Shown: positions 9,669 to 18,048, counted from the first letter of the stretch. The stretch is DNA of 64,000 bases from Halobacillus litoralis (GCF_020524085.2 NZ_CP129016.1:1358001-1422000), one strand, 5' to 3'. Notes: generated by a model not told the origin, from the sequence alone. Made by a program: numbers and translations.

Positions 9669-10955
9669 GTGGCGGATTTAACAATCTCCAATTTAGAAAC
9701 AATGACATTGAAAGGGCTCTATGCCAAAGCTAGACAATATAAAGTCTCTTACTATGCAAAACTAACAAAGCGCGAATTGATTTTTGCGATTTTAAAAGCA
9801 CAGGCTGAAAAAGATGGTTTTCTCTTCATGGACGGTATCCTTGAGATTATACCTTCAGAAGGATTCGGGTTTTTACGACCGATCAATTATTCTCCTAGTG
9901 CAGAGGATATCTACATTTCTGCATCACAAATCCGTCGTTTTGATTTAAGAAACGGGGACAAGGTATCCGGTAAGGTGCGTCCACCGAAAGAGAACGAACG
10001 TTACTATGGTCTTTTACATGTAGACGCGGTAAACGGTGAGGATCCAGACTCTGCAAAGGAAAGGGTACACTTTCCTGCATTGACTCCATTGTATCCGGAT
10101 CGTCAAATGAAGCTTGAAACGGACACGAAAAAGCTTTCCACACGAATCATGGATTTAATGTCGCCTGTTGGATACGGCCAGCGTGGTCTGATTGTCGCTC
10201 CACCAAAAGCGGGGAAGACGATGCTTTTAAAGCAAATGGCCAACAGCATCTCTACGAATCACCCCGACGCGAAGCTCATCATCTTGCTTGTTGATGAACG
10301 TCCGGAAGAGGTAACTGATATTGAGCGCTCGGTTGCGCCGGATGTGGATGTTGTCAGCTCAACGTTCGATGAAGTACCTGAAAACCACATCAAGGTTTCT
10401 GAACTAGTGTTGGAAAGAGCCATGCGCCTGGTTGAGCATAAACGTGACGTCATTGTTCTTATGGACAGCATCACTCGTTTAGCTCGTGCGTATAACTTGG
10501 TTATCCCTCCAAGTGGTCGTACATTGTCAGGAGGAATCGATCCGGCTGCCTTCCACCGTCCGAAACGATTCTTCGGTGCTGCGCGTAACATTGAAGAGGG
10601 CGGGAGCTTGACGATTCTTGCCACGGCTCTTGTTGATACAGGCTCGCGCATGGATGATGTCATTTATGAGGAATTCAAGGGAACAGGGAACATGGAGCTG
10701 CATCTTGACCGCAGCCTTGCCGAGCGCCGGATCTTCCCTGCCATTGATATTCTTCGTTCAGGAACAAGAAAAGAAGAGTTGCTTCTGCCGCAAACCCACC
10801 TTGATAAAATCTGGGCCATTCGTAAATCCATGTCTGATTCGCAGGACTTCACAGACAGGTTCCTGCGCCGCTTGAGAGCATCGAAAAATAATGAAGAGTT
10901 TTTCGATCTTATGGATAAAGATATGAAAGGAAAAGCAACAACCGCCCGTCGTTAA
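9669..10955 (+). CDS. rho: Transcription termination factor Rho
   Basis: 428 residues. Rho is a ring-shaped RNA helicase that ends transcription at unstructured RNA. The N-terminal Rho_N helices (about 1-45) and the OB-fold with GFGFLRP (about 58-64) bind RNA. The ATPase core shows Walker A PPKAGKTMLLKQ near residue 178, LLVDERPEEVTDI near 205, and the Q/R-loop region IPPSGRTLSGG near 280. It starts at GTG, weakly supported by GTGGTG upstream. The rho-rpmE-tdk order matches B. subtilis. Confidence 0.97.
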   Translation: MADLTISNLETMTLKGLYAKARQYKVSYYAKLTKRELIFAILKAQAEKDGFLFMDGILEIIPSEGFGFLRPINYSPSAEDIYISASQIRRFDLRNGDKVSGKVRPPKENERYYGLLHVDAVNGEDPDSAKERVHFPALTPLYPDRQMKLETDTKKLSTRIMDLMSPVGYGQRGLIVAPPKAGKTMLLKQMANSISTNHPDAKLIILLVDERPEEVTDIERSVAPDVDVVSSTFDEVPENHIKVSELVLERAMRLVEHKRDVIVLMDSITRLARAYNLVIPPSGRTLSGGIDPAAFHRPKRFFGAARNIEEGGSLTILATALVDTGSRMDDVIYEEFKGTGNMELHLDRSLAERRIFPAIDILRSGTRKEELLLPQTHLDKIWAIRKSMSDSQDFTDRFLRRLRASKNNEEFFDLMDKDMKGKATTARR

Positions 10956-10985
10956 AAAGGTTTCACGGTTTCTTGAAACTGGATG

Positions 10986-11014
10986 TTGCATCAGGGGGGA
11001 GCCCCTGTTATAAT
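10986..11014 (+). promoter_or_regulatory. SigA-type promoter of rpmE
   Basis: TTGCAT (10986-10991) and TATAAT (11009-11014) are exactly 17 nt apart. The spacer contains an inverted repeat, CAGGGG and CCCCTG. About 95 nt of leader precede the rpmE ATG. Confidence 0.75.
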
Positions 11015-11116
11015 CATTCTATGTGAGTTTCAGTACAAGGTGTTATCACGAACCTTCGACGGCTCTTACAATAACTCTGTTTCCAAAGGATTCAGGGCAA
11101 AAAGGAGTGGAAGAAC

Positions 11117-11362
11117 ATGAAAGCAGGAATTCATCCAGAATACCGTAAAGTTGTATTCCTAGACACAAGTTCTAATTTTAAGTTTCTAACAGGGTCTACT
11201 AAGACTTCTGAAGAAACAATCGAGTGGGAAGATGGAAACACGTATCCATTGATCCGCGTAGAGATTAGTTCTGCGTCTCACCCGTTCTACACAGGTAAGC
11301 AGAAAGCTGACAAAGCTGGCGGCCGTGTGGATCGCTTCAAGAAGAAATATAACCTTTCATAA
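11117..11362 (+). CDS. rpmE2: 50S ribosomal protein L31, type B (zinc-independent form)
   Basis: 81 residues. The sequence [20 protein letters not shown] and [13 protein letters not shown] is type B L31. It lacks the two CxxC zinc ligands that type A L31 carries; there is no cysteine at all. In B. subtilis the gene at this locus is the zinc-binding type A rpmE, and type B (ytiA) sits elsewhere under Zur control. Here the zinc-free form occupies the housekeeping position next to rho. AAAAGGAGTGG is a good ribosome site. A GC-rich hairpin at 11370-11389 lies 7 nt after the stop. Confidence 0.93.
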   Translation: MKAGIHPEYRKVVFLDTSSNFKFLTGSTKTSEETIEWEDGNTYPLIRVEISSASHPFYTGKQKADKAGGRVDRFKKKYNLS

Positions 11363-11405
11363 TTATGATACCCCCTCTCCTGAGGGGGGCTTCATCATTT
11401 TGAAC

Positions 11406-11446
11406 AAAAACAGGCAAATTGTCTCAGATGTTTGCCTGTTTTTTTG
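11406..11446 (+). terminator. rpmE terminator
   Basis: AAAAACAGGCAAA (11406-11418) pairs with TTTGCCTGTTTTT (from 11431). A seven-T run follows. Confidence 0.93.
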
Positions 11447-11516
11447 TCAAAAAATAGGGGTATAAAAGTCTTTGAGAGAAAGACGCTATACTCTGCAAAG
11501 GACTTATCAATAAGGG

Positions 11517-11576
11517 GAGCTGTCCTTGGTGATCAAAGCCGCCGGTAAATCGGCGTCATCAAGGGAGCTCTTTTTT
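11517..11576 (+). promoter_or_regulatory. Terminator-like hairpin in front of tdk
   Basis: A long interrupted stem runs from GAGCT (11517-11521) to AGCTC (11566-11570). Inner pairs include CCTT/AAGG and GCCG/CGGC, and it is followed directly by six T. It lies between the rpmE terminator and tdk, where only about 70 nt separate two terminators. Either a short transcript ends here or it attenuates tdk. TATACT at 11487-11492 is a possible -10, without a good -35. Confidence 0.55.
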
Positions 11577-11654
11577 GTTGAAATAAAGGGGAGGATACCG
11601 GATGATCCCCCCATATTTGAAGCTTGATTGAGTGAGAAGGGAGCGACCGTAGAC

Positions 11655-12278
11655 GTGTATGTAATGAAACAAAGTGGATGGGTCGAACTCATCTGCGGAA
11701 GTATGTTCAGCGGAAAATCAGAGGAGTTGATCCGTCGTGTCAGACGCGCGACTTTCGGTAATTTGACAGTCCGTGTCTATAAACCTGCGATTGATGACCG
11801 GTACAAAGAAGATGCAGTTGTATCTCATAATGGCACTTCTGTGATGGCTCGTCCTGTAAAAAGCTCGTTGGACATCCTTCAACATGTGACGGATGAAGTG
11901 GATGTCGTAGGAATTGATGAATTGCAGTTTTTTGACGAGAATATCGTAGAGGTCGTAGAGTGTTTGGCAGACAAAGGCATACGCGTCATCGTCGCTGGAC
12001 TGGATACTGACTTCAGGGGTGAACCTTTTGGCAAAATGCCGGAAATGATGGCACTGAGTGAAAGTGTCACCAAATTAAACGCCATCTGCCCTGTTTGTGG
12101 TTCACCGGCCAGCCGTACTCAACGCTTGATCGATGGAGCGCCCGCTTCCTATGATGACCCAATCATCCTGGTTGGTGCATCGGAATCATACGAACCGCGT
12201 TGCCGCCATCATCACGCAGTACCTAACAAGCCCAGGCAACAGGAAGTAAAAAAGGTTTACGCTGAAAAAACAACATAA
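11655..12278 (+). CDS. tdk: Thymidine kinase
   Basis: 207 residues from GTG at 11655, matching the MYxMKQSGW start of Bacillus Tdk; GAAGGGAG lies about 12 nt upstream. It phosphorylates thymidine to dTMP for salvage. Visible are the P-loop [16 protein letters not shown], the DELQFFDE metal/catalytic region near residue 88, [13 protein letters not shown] near 120, and zinc ligands CPVCG near 145 and a Cys in PRCRHHH near 183. A longer frame from 11628 is open but less likely. Confidence 0.95.
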   Translation: MYVMKQSGWVELICGSMFSGKSEELIRRVRRATFGNLTVRVYKPAIDDRYKEDAVVSHNGTSVMARPVKSSLDILQHVTDEVDVVGIDELQFFDENIVEVVECLADKGIRVIVAGLDTDFRGEPFGKMPEMMALSESVTKLNAICPVCGSPASRTQRLIDGAPASYDDPIILVGASESYEPRCRHHHAVPNKPRQQEVKKVYAEKTT

Positions 12279-12288
12279 ACCACTACTC

Positions 12289-12320
12289 AGACAGCTGATC
12301 CCCAGCTGTCTTTTTCTTTT
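12289..12320 (+). terminator. tdk terminator
   Basis: AGACAGCT (12289-12296) pairs with AGCTGTCT (12304-12311), followed by a T-rich tail. Confidence 0.85.
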
Positions 12321-12338
12321 TCACTATTCTAAATAGAA

Positions 12339-12953
12339 GCTCCCGTTTGTTGAAGGCTCAGTTGCGAGATGCTTTCGGGTTTCGTTTGCCATAATGGGAT
12401 TTAGGGGTGGCTGGGAAGCTACTCGCTTTCCTGTGGGGCGCGCCGAGCTTCCTCGGACTGCGTCCTGCGGGATCTCGCCTATCTCCTTCTCCCACGGGAG
12501 TCTCGCAGCTTCCCAACCACCCCAATCAATGTATGTGAGAAACGAAGCCCTTTACCAAGTTGGGTTGTCTTCCGTTATTCCGATTGTTAAAGACATAAAA
12601 CGCTCTGTATCAAGATTTCAGAATTCTAATACCTGAGCATAGGATTTTTATCCTTATACTCCCATCAAACTAAATAGCTGTTTTTTTAGGGAAGTGGTTT
12701 CGAGACGGCGATATAGAGAAGGGGCGGAGGGGAATGGCGAGACTCCTGCGGGAAAAACGTGCTTGGTGAGACCCCACAGGACGCAGTCCGAGGAGGCTCA
12801 AAAGAATAGAGGAAGTTCGATTAAGTTCGGCACGTCCTGTGCCAACATCGAACGACCCCACCTCGTGTGGGGCCCCGCGGAAAGCGAGCTATTCCCCGCA
12901 GCCCCCATCCACTCAACAAAAGTCTCGAAACTGAGTCTTCCACAATCCTGCCA
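12339..12953. repeat. Dispersed palindromic-arm repeat, copy R2 (longest)
   Basis: It opens GCTCCCGTTTGTTGAAGGCT and closes TCTCGAAACTGAGTCTTCC followed by ACAATCCTGCCA. Arm A is about 12405-12523, with a middle segment shared with R8, then an internal CGAGAC boundary near 12700 and arm B. Arm B is interrupted by about 75 bp (about 12798-12873) that contain their own nested hairpin. Only spurious frames cross it. Confidence 0.88.
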
Positions 12954-13065
12954 GTTAGTGGAATGAATGTGCTGTCTTATTTACTCGATGTGCTCGGTTC
13001 CGTTTAAAAAACGGTGTTATGTGATACTTTAAGTGTAGATAAACGTTTGGTCTGGGGGGATAGGA

Positions 13066-13752
13066 ATGGAGAAACGATCCATTCAATCAGAAATGTCGAG
13101 CTATATTGGGAAGTTGTTGCGTGACCACTTCGGAAAAGGACCCTCCTCTGTATTCGTCTCTATTGAAGGGAAATTCCTTACCATTTATTTGAAAGATTTT
13201 CTTGCGCCAATGGAACGGGTTTTAGTTGGGCAGAAAAATGATAAAAAAGTGGAAGAAACACGAGACCTCATGATGAGAGAATTGATTCCTGATATAAAAG
13301 CAACGTTTCGCGCCAGTGCGGGAATATATGTCGACAATCTATATTATGACTGGTCTTTAACTAGACAAACCGGTGTACTCATCGGAGTGATTACTACAGA
13401 TAACCCTGAAGACGATGAAGGATTAAAGTCTTATGAACACAAAGACGCTGTACATGAAGAAGTGGAAGAACTGAGCAGGAAAGCAGAAAAAACACCTGCT
13501 TCTATTCGATCATTTTTGCTGAATGAACGGACATTACTGATAGAGCGGAATGGAATATTGGTAGCTATTGAAAAGGAAATGATCCAAGCAGGATACGAGC
13601 AGCCTTTAAAAATTTCCAAACGGAGGCTGGAAAAACGTCTTTTGAATCATGCCTCTTTTGAAACGATTCTTGGGGCAAGCGTAGAAGATGCCTTTGTAGA
13701 CTGGGATTTCAATAAAGACCGTAGTTATATGGTCCTGATATTGAAACCATAG
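13066..13752 (+). CDS. Tandem DUF2294 (YbcI-like) domain protein
   Basis: 228 residues. Two copies of one domain are visible, about 8-115 and 125-228. Each runs from an amphipathic helix through a GKGPSSVFVSIEGKFLTIYL or RTLLIERNGILVAIEK strand pair to a DW-containing end (YYDWSLTRQTGVLIGVI; VDWDFNKDRSYMVLIL). This matches DUF2294 by eye. No biochemical function is established to my knowledge. GGGGGGATAGG precedes the ATG. The next gene starts 16 nt after its stop, so the two probably share a transcript. Confidence 0.75.
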   Translation: MEKRSIQSEMSSYIGKLLRDHFGKGPSSVFVSIEGKFLTIYLKDFLAPMERVLVGQKNDKKVEETRDLMMRELIPDIKATFRASAGIYVDNLYYDWSLTRQTGVLIGVITTDNPEDDEGLKSYEHKDAVHEEVEELSRKAEKTPASIRSFLLNERTLLIERNGILVAIEKEMIQAGYEQPLKISKRRLEKRLLNHASFETILGASVEDAFVDWDFNKDRSYMVLILKP

Positions 13753-13767
13753 AGAGGGGGATATAGA

Positions 13768-14055
13768 ATGGTCGGCGAAAAGAACAGCAAGCTGCTGGAG
13801 AAGACATTATTGCTTGAAGAATGCATGAATGCCTATAAGTACGCTGTAGAAACTGTACAGAAAAACAGCCCGCTTATGGATGAAATGGCTGCTTCATGTG
13901 CGGAGGTTTGCAAAAAGGCGGCAAAAGAATGCTTAACGCTTGGGGTAATGGAAAACGATAAAATATACCTCATGTGTTTAGAGTATGTCTATTTGTGTGA
14001 GGAGCTTGAAGGGAATCAAAGGATTAGACAAGAAGACATGAAGAAATCAGTTTAA
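13768..14055 (+). CDS. Small helical cysteine-containing hypothetical protein
   Basis: 95 residues, start ATG with GAGAGGGGGATATAG upstream. It looks all-helical, with five or six cysteines placed along helices (EECMNAY, SCAEVCKKAAKEC, LMCLEYVYLC). The spacing recalls cysteine-rich four-helix bundles that bind metal, but similarity is too weak to name a family. It is probably co-transcribed with the DUF2294 gene, so a shared role is possible. Confidence 0.6.
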   Translation: MVGEKNSKLLEKTLLLEECMNAYKYAVETVQKNSPLMDEMAASCAEVCKKAAKECLTLGVMENDKIYLMCLEYVYLCEELEGNQRIRQEDMKKSV

Positions 14056-14064
14056 TCCCGACTG

Positions 14065-14093
14065 TTTTCATATCGTCCATTCTGTACTATAAT
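14065..14093 (+). promoter_or_regulatory. Possible promoter after the 13768-14055 gene
   Basis: TTTTCA (14065-14070) and TATAAT (14088-14093) are 17 nt apart. Transcription from here would run about 155 nt to the hairpin at 14207-14257, or on into the small gene at 14294. An 11-codon frame (MKRKRLILTGA) begins at 14104, downstream of a weak site. Confidence 0.4.
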
Positions 14094-14206
14094 AGTGATT
14101 GGGATGAAACGAAAACGTTTGATCCTTACTGGTGCTTAACTATTGAACGAAGATAACATTTTTATATATTATTCGGTAACATTGATCTGGACAATAGAGC
14201 TAGACA

Positions 14207-14257
14207 AAAGCCGAAAAGTATCTTTCTTTCTACAAGTGGATACTTTTCGGCTTTTTT
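14207..14257 (+). terminator. Strong intrinsic terminator
   Basis: A 17-bp perfect stem, AAAAGCCGAAAAGTATC (14207-14223) with its complement from 14239, ends in six T. It ends the 13066-14055 transcript or a short RNA from the 14065 promoter. Confidence 0.93.
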
Positions 14258-14293
14258 GTGTTTTTCGAGCTGATTATGCTCAACGAAAGGAGT

Positions 14294-14465
14294 ATGCGCT
14301 CTGTATCGTATAGTTGGATTAGATAGCCACCGTATCGTTATTGAGTTTAGAAAAGATAACAAGGATTTGGTTTTTGAAAATTATTCAGATGCTGAAGAGT
14401 ACCTGAAAATAATCAAAGAAGAAAACATTATTCCTAAAAAATATCATTTACTCATCCAAGAGTAA
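14294..14465 (+). CDS. Small hypothetical protein, start unclear (possible one-base error)
   Basis: From CTG at 14301 a 54-codon frame reads YRIVGLDSHRIVIEFRKD then FENYSDAEEYLKIIKEEN and ends at 14465. It is protein-like, and AAAGGAG (14286-14292) sits 8 nt before the CTG. The nearby ATG at 14294 is one base out of frame; dropping one base between 14297 and 14302 would give an ATG-started protein. It has its own terminator. I recognise no family. Confidence 0.5.
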
Positions 14466-14471
14466 GCCATC

Positions 14472-14503
14472 AAACCAAGCGGCCCCTCCCGCTTGGTTTT
14501 TTT
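14472..14503 (+). terminator. Terminator of the small gene
   Basis: AAACCAAGCGG (14472-14482) pairs with CCGCTTGGTTT (from 14489), followed by a T-run. Confidence 0.92.
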
Positions 14504-14520
14504 ACGCTTCATTCACTAAC

Positions 14521-14696
14521 GCTCCCTTTACTTAAAGACTTATTTTCGAGACTTTTGTGTGAGTTTAGGGGCTCCGGGAAAAGGTTCGCTTTCCATGGGA
14601 GTCTCACCGCGCTTCCGCGGAAAGCGAGTTATTCCCCGCAGCCCCAATATCCACTCAACAAAAGCCTAGAAATCAAGTCCTACACAATCCTGGCAC
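14521..14696. repeat. Dispersed palindromic-arm repeat, copy R3 (short form)
   Basis: It begins GCTCCCTTTACTTAAAGACT and ATTTTCGAGAC, and ends near ACACAATCCTGG. It has one arm pair only: GGGCTCCGGGAAAAGG on the left and CGAGTTATTCCCCGCAGCCCC on the right. It starts 18 bp after a terminator. Confidence 0.82.
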
Positions 14697-14772
14697 TATG
14701 TTGAATAACTAATGGGGCATAAGTGGAGTGGTTTCGGAGACAATAACAGTAAAAAGAGAAGAGGTGCTAGAG

Positions 14773-15174
14773 ATGAAACGATTTTTACTTGTGGCTGGAA
14801 TGGCCGTTGTTTTATTAAGTGCGTGCGGGTTGCAGGGGGACAAATATCAAGGTATGACAAGCCGTGATGATATAGAGAACATGGGCTACAATAATGAAGT
14901 GACTCGCGGACAGGAGAGTCCACGTTCCATGAACAAAGTCGGACATACATGGGGGCTGAAACAGGATAGGGAGAATATGAAAGCAGCAGCCCAGCAACTT
15001 TCCGGAGTCGAAGTGAAAAGGATTGCGCTTGAAGCTAACCAAGCGTGGGTAACGGTACACATCAAAGGGGATGAGGATCTTTCCAAAGAGGAAAGATCCG
15101 ACTGGGAAGCTCAAATCCAAGAAGCTGTTTACCAGGCCGTTCCCCGGTATGACATTCATGTAAAGATTAAATAA
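14773..15174 (+). CDS. YhcN/YlaJ-type sporulation lipoprotein
   Basis: 133 residues from ATG 14773 (GAAGAGGTGCTAGAG upstream). A signal peptide with lipobox LLSAC places the mature N-terminal cysteine at about residue 17, so it is a membrane-anchored lipoprotein. The C-terminal half (VKRIALEANQAWVTVHIKG ... QEAVYQAVPRYDIHVKIK) matches the YhcN/YlaJ family of small lipoproteins found in spores. Function in the family is not well defined. A longer frame from 14728 exists but would bury the signal peptide. Confidence 0.8.
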   Translation: MKRFLLVAGMAVVLLSACGLQGDKYQGMTSRDDIENMGYNNEVTRGQESPRSMNKVGHTWGLKQDRENMKAAAQQLSGVEVKRIALEANQAWVTVHIKGDEDLSKEERSDWEAQIQEAVYQAVPRYDIHVKIK

Positions 15175-15314
15175 CCTCCTTATATACGGGGAAATGACTA
15201 GAGGTCTGCGGGAGATCCGTAGGAGAAAGTTGTTTCCCTTTTCCTACTTTAAGAATAACCTGTGGAGTGGAAGCGAATTCGTGAGGTCATCTTCTTGAGG
15301 AATGGGTTGAGCGG

Positions 15315-15343
15315 TTGTATCCATGACTTCTCTATAATATAAT
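15315..15343 (+). promoter_or_regulatory. SigA-type promoter of prfA-prmC
   Basis: TTGTAT (15315-15320) and TATAAT (15338-15343) are 17 nt apart. An overlapping TATAAT sits at 15333. The prfA start is 32 nt downstream of the -10. Confidence 0.7.
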
Positions 15344-15374
15344 TAGAATGTTATGGAGAAAGAGGTGCATACCA

Positions 15375-16385
15375 TTGATCGAACGTTTACAAACATTAGA
15401 AGATCGTTATGAAAAGTTAAACGAATTACTTAGTGATCCTGAAATTATTTCTGATACGAATAAACTGCGTGAGTATTCCAAAGAACAATCCGGGCTGCAG
15501 GAAACAGTGACTGCTTATCGTGAGTATAAAGAAGTGGCAGAGCAATTGGATGATGCGAAGGCGATGCTCGACGACAAAATGGATGCGGATATGGTGGAAA
15601 TGGTCAAAGAAGAAATTCATGAACTGTCCACCCGCAAACAAGACCTTGAAGAACGCTTGAAAGTTCTTATGCTGCCGAAAGACCCGAATGATGATAAGAA
15701 CGTCATCATGGAAGTGCGTGGCGCAGCAGGTGGAGATGAAGCCGCTCTATTTGCGGGAGATTTGTACCGTATGTACGCACGCTATGCAGAGGCCCAAGGG
15801 TGGAAAACGGAAGTCATTGAAGCGAATGCAAGTGACGTGGGTGGTTACAAGGAAATCATCTTTATGGTGTCGGGAAACATGGCTTATTCCAAGCTGAAGT
15901 TCGAAAACGGCGCTCACCGCGTCCAGCGTGTACCTGAAACGGAATCAGGTGGGCGTATTCATACTTCTACCGCGACTGTCGTTGTCATGCCTGAAGCGGA
16001 AGAGGTCGAAGTGGAGCTGCATGATAAGGATATTCGTGTTGATACCTTCGCTTCAAGTGGACCGGGAGGACAGAGTGTGAACACCACCATGTCTGCTGTA
16101 CGTCTGACTCACGAACCGACGGGAACCGTTGTATCCTGCCAGGATGAAAAATCTCAAATCAAAAACAAGGAGAAGGCGATGAAAGTTCTTCGCGCCCGTG
16201 TTTATGATAAGTTTCAGCAGGAAGCTCAGGCAGAATACGATGAAAACCGTAAGTCAGCTGTAGGTACAGGGGACCGTTCCGAGCGTATCCGTACGTACAA
16301 CTTCCCACAGACACGTGTGACGGATCACCGTATTGGTCTAACGTTACAAAAGCTTGATCAGATTCTCCAGGGGAAATATGGATGA
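15375..16385 (+). CDS. prfA: Peptide chain release factor 1
   Basis: 336 residues from TTG at 15375, matching the [19 protein letters not shown] start of Bacillus RF1; AGAGGTG lies upstream. RF1 reads UAA and UAG stop codons and triggers peptide release. The GGQ motif lies in [11 protein letters not shown] near residue 230. The stop-codon recognition PxT-type loop is nearby at about 185-190 ([10 protein letters not shown] region). The prmC gene, whose product methylates the GGQ glutamine, follows after 62 nt, as usual. Confidence 0.96.
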   Translation: MIERLQTLEDRYEKLNELLSDPEIISDTNKLREYSKEQSGLQETVTAYREYKEVAEQLDDAKAMLDDKMDADMVEMVKEEIHELSTRKQDLEERLKVLMLPKDPNDDKNVIMEVRGAAGGDEAALFAGDLYRMYARYAEAQGWKTEVIEANASDVGGYKEIIFMVSGNMAYSKLKFENGAHRVQRVPETESGGRIHTSTATVVVMPEAEEVEVELHDKDIRVDTFASSGPGGQSVNTTMSAVRLTHEPTGTVVSCQDEKSQIKNKEKAMKVLRARVYDKFQQEAQAEYDENRKSAVGTGDRSERIRTYNFPQTRVTDHRIGLTLQKLDQILQGKYG

Positions 16386-16447
16386 AATCATTGATGCTCT
16401 CTTGATTGAAGAGCAGACGAAAAAAATGGAGCAGATTGGTGAATAGT

Positions 16448-17317
16448 ATGCAGCCTACTTTTACGTCGATTCGGGAAGCCCGCCGCTGGGCTTCTCTTTT
16501 TTTACAACAACATCAACGGGAACCGAGGATAGCTGATTTATTACTGGAACATTTTTTGAATTGGACACCGTCCCAACTTCTTGCTTTTGACGATGAACCG
16601 TTACCTGTGGAAGTGGAAAACCGGTTCGTTCAAGCAGTCCAGCAACATGCGGACACAGGAGTGCCTCTCCAGCATCTTACAGGCGTCGGTCATTTTTATG
16701 GACGGGAATTTCAAGTCAATGAAGACGTCCTGATTCCAAGGCCTGAAACCGAAGAGCTGGTTCTTGGCGTTATGGATTATGTCCGTCAGAAAAACTTAAA
16801 AGCTCCCAGGATTGTTGACCTTGGTACAGGGAGCGGTGTTATTGCGATCACGCTTGCGATTGAACTTCCGAGTAGTGATGTAAGCGGTGTGGATTTATCT
16901 GAAGAAGCTCTTGGAATAGCAGAAACCAATGCCTCGCAGCATGGCGCAGATGTTCAATTTTACCAAGGGAACTTTCTAGAATCGCTGCTTGATCAGCCAT
17001 TCGACATTATTGTTTCCAACCCTCCGTATATTGCTTTTTCCGAAAAAGAAAAAATGGAGGATACGGTGGTGGATTTCGATCCAGAGATGGCTTTATTTGC
17101 TGAAGAAGAAGGGCTGGCTGCTTATAAAACCATCCTTACCCAAACTTCTAATATGAAACAAAGGCCGAAATGCCTCGCTTTTGAAATTGGTCATGAGCAA
17201 GGGGTATCGGTATCAGCGCTTATCCACGAGATGATGCCGGAATTCCATACAGAGGTGCGGAAGGATATAAATGGGAAAGATCGCATGGTCTTTGCCTTTT
17301 CCAATGAACCAAAATAG
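16448..17317 (+). CDS. prmC: Release factor glutamine methyltransferase PrmC
   Basis: 289 residues from ATG 16448. It methylates the GGQ glutamine of release factors with S-adenosylmethionine. It shows IPRPETEELV near residue 100, SAM-binding VDLGTGSGVIAI near 125, and catalytic NPPYI near 191. An upstream in-frame start at 16406 adds 14 residues unlike the family. There is no strong Shine-Dalgarno at either start (GGTG only), so translation may be coupled to prfA. Confidence 0.93.
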   Translation: MQPTFTSIREARRWASLFLQQHQREPRIADLLLEHFLNWTPSQLLAFDDEPLPVEVENRFVQAVQQHADTGVPLQHLTGVGHFYGREFQVNEDVLIPRPETEELVLGVMDYVRQKNLKAPRIVDLGTGSGVIAITLAIELPSSDVSGVDLSEEALGIAETNASQHGADVQFYQGNFLESLLDQPFDIIVSNPPYIAFSEKEKMEDTVVDFDPEMALFAEEEGLAAYKTILTQTSNMKQRPKCLAFEIGHEQGVSVSALIHEMMPEFHTEVRKDINGKDRMVFAFSNEPK

Positions 17318-17349
17318 AAGATTGATAGATTTATGGTTTAAAGTCTATG

Positions 17350-17388
17350 CTCCCTGTCCATACTAGCGACTAGTAGAGGGACAGGGAG
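17350..17388 (+). promoter_or_regulatory. Hairpin overlapping the spoIIR ribosome site
   Basis: CTCCCTGTCC (17350-17359) pairs perfectly with GGACAGGGAG (17379-17388), and an inner ACTAG/CTAGT helix extends it. The 3' strand contains the AGGGAG of the spoIIR Shine-Dalgarno, 10 nt before the ATG. There is no T-run, so it is not a classic terminator for prmC. Confidence 0.65.
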
Positions 17389-17397
17389 GAAAAGAAA

Positions 17398-17994
17398 ATG
17401 AAAAACAGTTGGCTCTTATTCTTATCTTTATCTATTATTATTGCGGTCCTCCCGTGGGGACAACAAACGAAAGCACAGCCTGAATTTCAGGTAATCCCGG
17501 ATGAAGCCATCCGTCTTCGTATATTAGCGGATAGTAATGACCAGGCGGATCAAAAAGTCAAACGTATGGTTAGAGACGAGGTCAATGCTGAAATTACGGA
17601 ATGGGTAGCTGAATTGACTTCGATCGAAGCAGCGCGGGAATTGATTCAAAGTCGTCTGCCTGAGCTTCAGGAAATTGTAGGGCAAACCCTTGATAAGGAA
17701 GGGATCCAACAGAATTATACGGTCGATTACGATTCTAGTGTTCAATTTCCGACAAAACTATATGGTTCCTTTGTCTATCCGGCTGGAGAATATGAAGCGA
17801 TTCTCATTACATTGGGAGAAGGAAAAGGGGATAACTGGTGGTGTGTCTTATTCCCGCCTTTATGTTTCCTTGATTTCTCTAATGGTACGAGTGTAGCAGA
17901 AGCAGAAGAAGTGACGGAAGAAGAAGTAGAAAAAGAAGAGGAAGAAGAAGTGCAGTTCTTTGTCGTGAAAATATGGGAAAGCATCTTTTCCTAG
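17398..17994 (+). CDS. spoIIR: Stage II sporulation protein R
   Basis: 198 residues. The N-terminal signal peptide (LLFLSLSIIIAVLPWGQ) is followed by the SpoIIR core: IRLRILADSNDQADQKVKRM, then FPTKLYGSFVYPAGEYEAI and GKGDNWWCVLFPPLCFLD. SpoIIR is made in the forespore and triggers SpoIIGA to process pro-SigE in the mother cell. An acidic linker (about 165-185, mostly Glu) comes before the C-terminus, which ends FFVVKIWESIFS. I could not find a convincing SigF promoter. The ribosome site lies inside a strong hairpin. Confidence 0.95.
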   Translation: MKNSWLLFLSLSIIIAVLPWGQQTKAQPEFQVIPDEAIRLRILADSNDQADQKVKRMVRDEVNAEITEWVAELTSIEAARELIQSRLPELQEIVGQTLDKEGIQQNYTVDYDSSVQFPTKLYGSFVYPAGEYEAILITLGEGKGDNWWCVLFPPLCFLDFSNGTSVAEAEEVTEEEVEKEEEEEVQFFVVKIWESIFS

Positions 17995-17998
17995 CATA

Positions 17999-18044
17999 GA
18001 ATCCACACCCCTTTTCATAGAGTAGAACAAAGGGGTGTGGATTC
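17999..18044 (+). promoter_or_regulatory. 15-bp hairpin between spoIIR and the next gene
   Basis: A perfect 15-bp stem (17999-18013 with 18030-18044) has a 16-nt loop. The 3' strand contains AAGGGG, the only Shine-Dalgarno candidate of the next gene. The trailing sequence is TATTATG, not a T-run. Confidence 0.65.
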
Positions 18045-18048
18045 TATT

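Noticed and set aside
12394..12966. Short genes within repeat R2 (and similar frames in R1, R7, R8, R9)
   Set aside because: The same frames recur because the DNA repeats recur; they are Arg/Ser/Pro-rich, lack ribosome sites and exist on both strands.
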